NCBI GenBank assembly: GCA_018262385.1
Contig: JAGSPQ010000365.1
Location: 1 to 5,080 of the forward strand
DNA from: Myxococcaceae bacterium
Lineage (GTDB): Bacteria; Myxococcota; Myxococcia; Myxococcales; Myxococcaceae
DNA length: 5,080 bases
Reading direction: 5' to 3'
Of the stretch, positions 1-5,080 are shown piece after piece. The notes beneath the pieces were generated by a model, which did not search any database, was not told the DNA's origin, and saw only the letters and a list, made by a program, of their open reading frames with translations. The translations under genes and the position numbers were made by a program. Positions within the stretch are counted from its first letter, which is position 1, and every line of letters starts with the position of its first letter.

Positions 1-927
1 CGAGTACGCCAGCATCCGCTTCACGTTGCGCTGCGGCAGCGCGAGCAGGTTGCCGACCACCATCGTGGCCGCCGCCAGCGCGCTGAACATCACGAACGGC
101 ACCTGCGGATCCATCGCCGGGCTCAGCGCGAGGAACACCCGCACCATCGCCACGAACGCCGCCGCCTTCACCCCCGCCGACATCAGCGCGGTCACCGGCG
201 TCGGAGCGCCCTCGTACACGTCGGGCGTCCACATGTGGAACGGCACCGCCGCGACCTTGAACGCGAACCCGACCGCCACCAGCGCGAACCCGATCGTCAC
301 CATCCACGGCTGGGTCGCGGCCGCGGCCGGCAGCGCGGCGGCGACGGCGGCGAACTTGGTGCTGCCGGTCGCTCCGTAGAGCAGCGCGGCGCCGTAGAGC
401 ATCAGCGCGGCCGAGAAGGCCCCGAGGATGAAGTACTTGAAGCCCGCCTCGGCCGGCCGCGGGCCCCGCCGCAGGTAGGCGGTGAGCGCGTAGGTGGCGA
501 TCGACATCACCTCGAGGTTCACGAACAGGGTGACGAACTCGGCCGACAGCGCCAGCAGCGACATCCCCGCCGCCGAGAACAGCAGCAGCGCGTAGAACTC
601 GCCCCGCTCGGCGTTGCGGTGCCGCAGGAAGCCGGCCGACAGCATCACCGCCAGCCCGGTGCCGAGGCAGACCACCACGGTGAGGAAGCTGCTGAACGGG
701 TCGAGCACCGCGAAGCCCTGCAGCACGCTCCGGGCGGGGAGGAAGGCGCTGTTGAGCGAGACCAGGCCCGCCAGCGCGCAGGCGGCGGTGGCGATCAGCG
801 CCTGGTAGGTGCGGGTCTTCGAGGTGAGGAACACCTCGGTGAGCATCAGCAGGATCGCCGCCCCGACCAGAATCCCGGTCGGGATCAGGGTGGTGAACTC
901 GTCGGCGGTGAAAGTCGGGATGTTCAT
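1..927 (-). CDS. nuoN: NADH-quinone oxidoreductase subunit N, N-terminal part (partial)
   Basis: NuoN is the antiporter-like proton-pumping subunit next to NuoK in complex I. The frame is open from the ATG at 927 to the left edge, giving 309 residues without a stop. The family is usually about 480-500 residues, so roughly 60 percent is present. The protein starts MNIPTFTADEF and shows the NuoN signature in order: LFVNLEVMSIATYAL (about 134-148) with channel Glu139, GFKYFILGAFSAALMLYGAAL (about 162-182) with Lys164, a helix ending GFAFKVAAVPFHMWTPDVYEGAPTPVTA (about 220-247) with Lys224, AGVKAAAF with Lys254, and PQRNVKRMLAYS at 298-309 with Lys303 at the cut. These match E. coli E133, K158, K217, K247 and K295. 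FHMWTPDVYEGAP, as opposed to the HTWLPDAH of NuoM or the FVWLPDAM of NuoL, separates it from its paralogues. Start choice rests on the Shine-Dalgarno and the ATGA overlap with nuoM. No frameshift was seen. Confidence 0.96.
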   Translation of the reverse strand, partial: MNIPTFTADEFTTLIPTGILVGAAILLMLTEVFLTSKTRTYQALIATAACALAGLVSLNSAFLPARSVLQGFAVLDPFSSFLTVVVCLGTGLAVMLSAGFLRHRNAERGEFYALLLFSAAGMSLLALSAEFVTLFVNLEVMSIATYALTAYLRRGPRPAEAGFKYFILGAFSAALMLYGAALLYGATGSTKFAAVAAALPAAAATQPWMVTIGFALVAVGFAFKVAAVPFHMWTPDVYEGAPTPVTALMSAGVKAAAFVAMVRVFLALSPAMDPQVPFVMFSALAAATMVVGNLLALPQRNVKRMLAYS

Positions 928-2708
928 GGTTGCCTCTGGCCAGGCGCCTGCATGATTCGCGGAGGCATCTGCCGCAGCGTCGGGATCACCGGCATGCCCA
1001 ACACCGGCGTCGGCGGGGGCGGCGCAATCGCCGGCGCTCCGGCCGGGCCGGCCGGGTTCGGGCGCACCCGGACCTTCACCTGCTGCTCGTTGAGGTGCCC
1101 CTCGTCACTCGCCCACAGCGCTCGGGCGACGTAGCGATCGGTGGACGGCGCGAGCACGTCGAGGAAGGGCTGCGGCTTGAGGCCCATCACCAGCACCATG
1201 ATCACGAACGGCAGCGCGGTGAAAAACTCGCGCTTGTTCAGATCCTTCAGCCCCTTGTTCTCGGGGTTGGCGAGCGGGCCGAAGAACACCCGCTGCACCA
1301 TCCACAGCATGTACGCCGCGCCGAGCACCACCGCGGTGCCGGCGAGCACGCCGAACCACAGCGGAAGCCCCGACTTGAACGCGCCGAGCAGCACGAGGAA
1401 CTCGCCGACGAAGCCGTTGGTGCCGGGCACCGCGATCGACGAGAAGGTGATGATCAGGAAGAACGCCGAGTAGATCGGCATCACCTTCGCGATCCCGCCG
1501 TACTCGCTCATCAGCCGGGCGTGGCGCCGCTCGTAGAGCATGCCGAAGAGGAGGAACAGCGCCCCGGTCGACACCCCGTGGTTGAGCATCTGGTAGGCGC
1601 TGCCGCTCGCGCCTTCCTTGGTGAAGGCGATGATCCCCAGCATGCAGAAGCCCAGGTGGCTGACCGAGGAGTAGGCGATCAGCTTCTTGATGTCGCGCTG
1701 GGCCAGGCACATCAGCGCGCCGTAGACGATGCCGATCACCGACAGCACCGCGATCGGCGTCTGCCAGTGGCGGGCGACGGTGGGGAACAGCGGCACCGCG
1801 AAGCGCCAGAAGCCGAAGGTGCCCATCTTCAGCATCACCCCGGCGAGCACGATCGACCCGGCCACCGGCGCCTGGACGTGGGCGTCGGGCAGCCAGGTGT
1901 GCACCGGGAACATCGGGACCTTGATCGCGAACGCCAGCGCGAAGGCGAAGAACATGTACGGGCCAAAGCGCAGCAGCGCCGCCCCGGTGGCCGACAGGCC
2001 GGTCGGATCACAGCCCGCTTCACCCCCTGCCTTCAGGCACTGGCTCACCTCGCGCGAGGCGGCCATCAGCCCGTTGTAGAGCTGCGCGTAGTCGAAGGTG
2101 CGGGCGCCGGCGGGCTGGGCGATGAAGTAGACCGCCAGCATCGCCACCAGCATCAGCAGCGAGCCGACCAGGGTGTAGAGGAAGAACTTCATCGCGGCCA
2201 TCTGCCGCTCTTCGCTGCCCCAGACGCCGATCAGCAGGTACATCGGCACCAGCATCGCTTCGAAGAAAACGTAGAACAGCAGCGTGTCGACCGAGCAGAG
2301 CGCGCCCATCATCGCCGTCTGCAGCAGCAGCAGCGCGAGGTGGAACTCCTTCACCCGTTCCTGGACGAAGCTCCACGAGCTCAAGACCACCAGCGGCCCG
2401 AGCACGCCGGTGAGCAGCACCAGGCTGACCGCCAGCCCGTCGACCCCGAGGTGGTAGCTGACGCCGATCTCGTTGATCCAGGGCATCCGGAACTCGAGCT
2501 GGAACTCGCGCCCGCCCGGCTGGAAGCGCAGGAAGGCCCAGATCGCCAGGCCCATGTCGAGCAGCATCGCGATCAGGGTCGCGACCCGAATCTGCCCCTT
2601 GTCGCCCTTGGGCAGCATCACCACCAGCAGCGCGAACACCACCGGCAGCCAGATGACGGCGTTGAGCCCGCGTGAATCGTACGAGGTCTGGAAGTCGAAG
2701 AAGTTCAC
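924..2708 (-). CDS. nuoM: NADH-quinone oxidoreductase subunit M (proton-pumping antiporter-like subunit) with proline-rich tail
   Basis: NuoM is the middle antiporter-like pump between NuoL and NuoN in the complex I membrane arm. The product is 594 residues from a GTG start (E. coli NuoM has 509). Motifs visible: FFEAMLVPMYLLIGVWG around 148-164 with channel Glu150, AIKVPMFPVHTWLPDAHVQAP around 261-281 with Lys263, GVMLKMGTFGFWRF with Lys294, DIKKLIAYSSVSHLGF around 339-354, and PGTNGFVGEF with Glu436. These correspond to E. coli E144, K234, K265 and E407. The helix 6-7 loop (about 198-247) is longer than in E. coli and carries Cys224 and Cys233. After the usual last helix and its PQPFLD end (512-517), where the E. 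coli protein stops within about 25 residues, this one runs on for 77. The last 45 residues (550-594) hold 15 prolines, including four in a row at 563-566, with several arginines and no acidic residue. The tail is probably real, because its stop TGA forms ATGA with the nuoN start. The frame upstream of 2708 is a shadow of nuoL. Confidence 0.97.
   Translation of the reverse strand: MNFFDFQTSYDSRGLNAVIWLPVVFALLVVMLPKGDKGQIRVATLIAMLLDMGLAIWAFLRFQPGGREFQLEFRMPWINEIGVSYHLGVDGLAVSLVLLTGVLGPLVVLSSWSFVQERVKEFHLALLLLQTAMMGALCSVDTLLFYVFFEAMLVPMYLLIGVWGSEERQMAAMKFFLYTLVGSLLMLVAMLAVYFIAQPAGARTFDYAQLYNGLMAASREVSQCLKAGGEAGCDPTGLSATGAALLRFGPYMFFAFALAFAIKVPMFPVHTWLPDAHVQAPVAGSIVLAGVMLKMGTFGFWRFAVPLFPTVARHWQTPIAVLSVIGIVYGALMCLAQRDIKKLIAYSSVSHLGFCMLGIIAFTKEGASGSAYQMLNHGVSTGALFLLFGMLYERRHARLMSEYGGIAKVMPIYSAFFLIITFSSIAVPGTNGFVGEFLVLLGAFKSGLPLWFGVLAGTAVVLGAAYMLWMVQRVFFGPLANPENKGLKDLNKREFFTALPFVIMVLVMGLKPQPFLDVLAPSTDRYVARALWASDEGHLNEQQVKVRVRPNPAGPAGAPAIAPPPPTPVLGMPVIPTLRQMPPRIMQAPGQRQP
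928..937 (-). promoter_or_regulatory. Ribosome binding site of nuoN inside the nuoM 3' end
   Basis: On the minus strand AGAGG (937-933) stands five bases (CAACC) ahead of the nuoN ATG at 927-925. It lies in the final codons of nuoM, and the ATG overlaps the nuoM TGA as ATGA. This fixes the nuoN start and suggests that nuoN translation depends on ribosomes finishing nuoM. The unusual AGG, CAA and CCA codons at the nuoM end may be explained partly by this constraint. Confidence 0.78.
1039..1055. repeat. CCGGCCGG direct and inverted repeat in the nuoM tail
   Basis: The octamer CCGGCCGG, itself a palindrome, occurs twice with one G between (1039-1046 and 1048-1055). It encodes part of the Pro-Ala-Gly run near residues 552-557 of NuoM. 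A one-base loop makes a classic hairpin unlikely. The simplest reading is low-complexity GC-rich coding DNA that could have grown by slippage. Confidence 0.5.
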
Positions 2709-4975
2709 GGCAGGATCCTCAGCAAGGCCCAGCCGAGACCGACCGCCAGCGCCAGCGCCATCACCGCCGCGTAGCCCTGCGCGTCCCCGCTCTGGAAGTA
2801 CCGCAGCATGCTGCCGACCCTCAAGGTGACCCAGGCCGTGCCGCGCACCGCGACGGTGTCGATCAGCATCGAGTCGATCACCTTGAAGAAGACGAAGCTG
2901 ACGAACTTGATCGGCCGGACGATTGCGAGGTCGTACGCCTCGTCGAAGTAGAACTTGTTGAGCGACAGCTTCTGCAGGAAGGCCCACGGCCCGGTGAGCA
3001 CCTGGCCGCGCTTGAGCACCCGGGTGTAGAGGATCACCGCCGCGAGCCCGCCGAGCAGGGCGATCGCCCAGGCCATCCCCCACGCGCCCCAGGGCAGCTT
3101 CATCTGCTCTTCCAGCGACGGCAGCTTCACGTTGGCGGTGCGGCTGACCAGCGCCTGGGAAGTGGCGAACACCGGCGAGAGGAAGTTCTCCATCAGCGTC
3201 TGCTTCGGCCCGCCCATCCGCACGTTGTCCATGAACGGGATCCCGTGCGCCACCGCGGCGACCGACAGGCCCGCCAGCACCAGGATCACCCCGGTCATCG
3301 AGGCGTCCGACTCGTGGGCGTGGGGGATTCGCGCGTCCGGAGCGCGATCTCCCTCGAAGGTCAGCAGGTACAGCCGGGTCATGTAGAAGGCGGTCGAGAG
3401 CGCGGCGGCCAGCCCGACGTACCAGACGTAGTGCAGCACGTGCGGGTAGCCCTCGAGCTCGTGGGTGTGCAGCCCGTGGAGGATCGCGTCCTTCGAGAAG
3501 AAGCCGGACAGCGGCACGATCCCGGTGATCGCCAGGGTGGCGACCGCGAACGCGATCCAGGTCAGCTTCTGCTGCTTGCGCAGCCCGCCCAGCTTGCGGA
3601 TGTCGCCCTCGTCGGCGTTGCCGTGCATCACGCTGCCGGCCGAGAGGAACAGGCAGGCCTTGAAGAAGGCGTGGGTGACGACGTGGAGGAAGGCGGCCCA
3701 GAACAGCCCCGAGCCGATGCCCATGAACATGAACCCGAGCTGAGAGACGGTCGAGTAGGCGAGCACCTTCTTCATGTCGTTCTGGGCGAAGGCGATCAGC
3801 GCCGCGATCAGCGCGGTCGCCCCGCCGATCACCGCCACCGACGCCATCGCGAACGGCGAGAGGACGACGAAGTAGCTCAACCGGCAGAACAGGTAGATGC
3901 CGGCGGTGACCATCGTCGCCGCGTGGATCAGCGCCGAGACCGGAGTCGGGCCGGCCATCGCGTCCGGCAGCCAGACGAACAGCGGCAGCTGGGCCGACTT
4001 GCCCGCCGCGCCGAGCAGGAAGCACAGCAGGATGGCGGTGAGGACGAAGCCGAAGGTGCGCCCCTTCAGCGGCCCTTCGGCGATCGGGTTGCGCAGCTCG
4101 CCCGGCAGCGCCTTGGCGAGCTCCTCGAGGCCCATGAACCCCAGCGAGCCTTTGGCCGCGACGCCCTGGTTGAATCGGGCGGCGACGTCGCCGCTGCTGG
4201 CGCCCATCCGCGGCTGGTAGTTCTCGATCCGGCCCTGGGCCTGGAAGGCCTGAACCAGCATCACCAGCAGGAAGCAGGCGATCAGGAACCCGAGGTCGCC
4301 GATCCGGTTCATGATGAACGCCTTGCGGCCCGCGTACGCCTTCTGGGCGTCGTCGTACCAGAAGCCGATCAGCAGGTAGCTGCACAGGCCGACCCCTTCC
4401 CAACCGACGAACAGCAGCACCAGCGAGTCGGCCAGCACCAGGGTCAGCATCATCGCGATGAACAGGTTCAAGTACGCGAAGAAGCGCCAGTAGCCCGGGT
4501 CGTGCGACATGTACGAGGTCGCGTAGAGGTGAATCAGGAAGCCGACCCCGGTGATGACCAGCAGCATCGTCCCCGAGAGGTGGTCGGCCATCAGCCCGAA
4601 GGTGACCTTGAAGTCACCGGCGGAGAACCAGGTGCCGAAGTCGGCGTTGACCGCGTAGCGCACCCCCTCGAGGCTGTAGGGGTTGGCGGCGGTGGTGTTC
4701 CAGTCGGCCGCCGTCCAGTAGACGAGCAGCGAGAGGAGGAAGCTGCCGAACACCGAGGCGCAGGCGATCAGGTTGACGTTGGCGCGCCCGAGCGCCTTGC
4801 CGAACACCCCGCTGATGAAGGCGCCCAGCAGCGGCAGGGCGATGATCATCCACAGGCTGGAGCCGGCCGCCTCGGCCGTCATCGGGGCCCGCTGGAAGAA
4901 GCAGTTGGTGGCCTCGAGCAAGCCGTGGCCGGCGGAAAACTGGCTGAACGTCGCGTAGTCCGAGCAGTCGATCAT
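2705..4975 (-). CDS. nuoL: NADH-quinone oxidoreductase subunit L (proton-pumping antiporter-like subunit)
   Basis: NuoL is the distal antiporter-like subunit of complex I and carries one proton channel in the cytoplasmic membrane. The product has 756 residues (E. coli NuoL has 613). Family motifs run in order: GWEGVGLCSYLLIGFW around residues 191-206 with channel Glu193, NRIGD with Asp227, GKSAQLPL with Lys326, WLPDAMAGPTPVSALIHAAT around 335-354, KKVLAYSTVSQLG around 402-414, HAFFKA with Lys439, and SGFFSKD with Lys495. These match E. coli E144, D178, K229, K342 and K399. After helix 15 (about 631-650) comes the long amphipathic lateral helix region (about 651-733, containing LNKFYFDEAYD), then the anchoring helix 16 (about 735-755). 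Two parts are longer than in E. coli: an N-terminal extension of about 40 residues with Cys4 and Cys25, and the loop between helices 6 and 7 (about 241-306). The ATG at 4975 is chosen for its Shine-Dalgarno; a start at Met32 would give a more standard N-terminus. The TGA stop overlaps the nuoM GTG. Mrp antiporter or hydrogenase homologues are less likely, given the nuoK and nuoN neighbours. Confidence 0.97.
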   Translation of the reverse strand: MIDCSDYATFSQFSAGHGLLEATNCFFQRAPMTAEAAGSSLWMIIALPLLGAFISGVFGKALGRANVNLIACASVFGSFLLSLLVYWTAADWNTTAANPYSLEGVRYAVNADFGTWFSAGDFKVTFGLMADHLSGTMLLVITGVGFLIHLYATSYMSHDPGYWRFFAYLNLFIAMMLTLVLADSLVLLFVGWEGVGLCSYLLIGFWYDDAQKAYAGRKAFIMNRIGDLGFLIACFLLVMLVQAFQAQGRIENYQPRMGASSGDVAARFNQGVAAKGSLGFMGLEELAKALPGELRNPIAEGPLKGRTFGFVLTAILLCFLLGAAGKSAQLPLFVWLPDAMAGPTPVSALIHAATMVTAGIYLFCRLSYFVVLSPFAMASVAVIGGATALIAALIAFAQNDMKKVLAYSTVSQLGFMFMGIGSGLFWAAFLHVVTHAFFKACLFLSAGSVMHGNADEGDIRKLGGLRKQQKLTWIAFAVATLAITGIVPLSGFFSKDAILHGLHTHELEGYPHVLHYVWYVGLAAALSTAFYMTRLYLLTFEGDRAPDARIPHAHESDASMTGVILVLAGLSVAAVAHGIPFMDNVRMGGPKQTLMENFLSPVFATSQALVSRTANVKLPSLEEQMKLPWGAWGMAWAIALLGGLAAVILYTRVLKRGQVLTGPWAFLQKLSLNKFYFDEAYDLAIVRPIKFVSFVFFKVIDSMLIDTVAVRGTAWVTLRVGSMLRYFQSGDAQGYAAVMALALAVGLGWALLRILP
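2709..2720 (-). promoter_or_regulatory. Ribosome binding site of nuoM inside the nuoL 3' end
   Basis: On the minus strand GAGGA (2720-2716) lies seven bases ahead of the GTG at 2708-2706. It falls within the last codons of nuoL. It decides the nuoM start: the open frame continues far upstream inside nuoL, but no family-like residues occur before this GTG. The GTG shares GTGA with the nuoL TGA, an arrangement typical of stop-restart translational coupling. Confidence 0.8.
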
Positions 4976-4986
4976 GGTCCGCCCCT
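4976..4986 (-). promoter_or_regulatory. Ribosome binding site of nuoL in the nuoK-nuoL gap
   Basis: Read on the minus strand, the 11-base gap between the nuoK stop and the nuoL ATG is AGGGGCGGACC. Its AGGGG (4986-4982), preceded by the last A of the nuoK TGA, is a Shine-Dalgarno core six bases ahead of the ATG. This supports the start at 4975 over the internal ATG at codon 32, whose upstream bases (a C-rich run before 4882) hold no comparable purine block. Confidence 0.75.
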
Positions 4987-5080
4987 TCAGTGCTTCATCG
5001 TCTGGAGCTCGTCGATGTTGACGGTGCCCCGGCTGCGGTAAACCGCGATCACGATCGCCAGGCCCACCGCGGCTTCCGCG
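4987..5080 (-). CDS. nuoK: NADH-quinone oxidoreductase subunit K, C-terminal end (partial)
   Basis: Only the last 30 codons and the TGA stop are inside the window; the 5' part lies beyond the right edge. The readable end begins AEAAVGLAIVIAVYR and finishes NIDELQTMKH. This matches the C-terminus of NuoK/ND4L, where the last transmembrane helix carries the conserved AEAA(V/I)GLA motif and is followed by a short polar tail with an N-I-(D/E) element. NuoK is a small subunit (about 100 residues in the family) with three membrane helices. It sits between NuoN and the quinone-binding end of complex I and helps pass the conformational or electrostatic signal to the antiporter-like subunits. The motif's glutamate is the second visible residue. 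The family's other key membrane glutamates would be upstream and cannot be checked. The 11-base gap to the following nuoL start supports co-transcription. Identification rests on a short piece but is strengthened by the K-L-M-N order. Confidence 0.93.
   Translation of the reverse strand, partial: AEAAVGLAIVIAVYRSRGTVNIDELQTMKH

Noticed and set aside
1039..1055. CCGGCCGG repeat as a terminator hairpin
   Set aside because: The one-base loop cannot form a stable stem, no T-run follows on either strand, and the site is inside the nuoM coding sequence.
235..1134. Plus-strand open frames opposite nuoN (also 26-379 and 614-808)
   Set aside because: The minus strand encodes an unbroken NuoN with its conserved motifs, and the plus-strand products resemble nothing and have no credible ribosome sites.
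930..2675. Long plus-strand open frame of 581 codons opposite nuoM
   Set aside because: Same low-information, charged composition with no domain. It is a shadow of nuoM caused by codon bias.
2709..4403. Upstream extension of the nuoM frame into nuoL, suggesting a 1159-residue fusion
   Set aside because: The extension is an out-of-frame reading of nuoL, rich in Arg, Gly and Ala. NuoM homology begins right after the GTG at 2708, which has its own Shine-Dalgarno.
924..4975. Possibility that the L and M genes belong to an Mrp-type Na+/H+ antiporter or a membrane-bound hydrogenase
   Set aside because: These systems share the antiporter fold, but the preceding NuoK end, the following NuoN with its FHMWTPDVYEGAP signature, and the K-L-M-N order fit complex I.
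2672..5041. Long plus-strand open frame of 789 codons opposite nuoL
   Set aside because: Its product is dominated by Arg, Gly, Gln, Glu and His with no recognisable domain or membrane segments, as expected of the antisense of GC-rich membrane-protein genes. The minus-strand nuoL has full family motifs.

Overview
The window is a stretch of a bacterial respiratory complex I (NADH:quinone oxidoreductase, nuo) operon. All genes lie on the minus strand. In transcription order, from high to low coordinates, they are the last 30 codons of nuoK (5080-4987), complete nuoL (4975-2705), complete nuoM (2708-924) and the first 309 codons of nuoN (927-1). The order K-L-M-N is the classic bacterial one. Both window edges cut through genes, so the operon continues on both sides.

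Packing is very tight. An 11-base gap separates nuoK from nuoL, nuoL and nuoM share the four bases GTGA, and nuoM and nuoN share ATGA. Each of the three starts has a purine-rich Shine-Dalgarno sequence at good spacing, so L, M and N are probably translationally coupled. There is no intergenic space for an internal promoter or terminator, and no RNA gene, mobile element, CRISPR array or origin was seen. No stretch of more than 11 bases lies outside a gene.

NuoL, NuoM and NuoN are the three antiporter-like proton-pumping subunits of the membrane arm. NuoK is the small subunit that links them to the quinone end of the arm. The conserved membrane glutamate and lysines of the pumping channels are all present in the parts that can be read, so this looks like a functional enzyme. 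The peripheral-arm subunits (NuoB-G, I) and the remaining membrane subunits would lie outside the window.

The DNA is strongly GC-rich with G or C at most third codon positions, which produces long spurious open frames on the opposite strand. The organism is a high-GC bacterium with aerobic or anaerobic respiration. The protein style (long NuoL, long periplasmic-side loops) would suit Myxococcota or a related former deltaproteobacterial lineage, but that is a weak guess from memory of the families.

I found no undescribed system. The departures from the textbook subunits are modest: a proline-rich basic tail on NuoM, a cysteine-containing N-terminal extension on NuoL, and enlarged loops between helices 6 and 7 in NuoL and NuoM, the NuoM one with a cysteine pair and locally unusual codon use.
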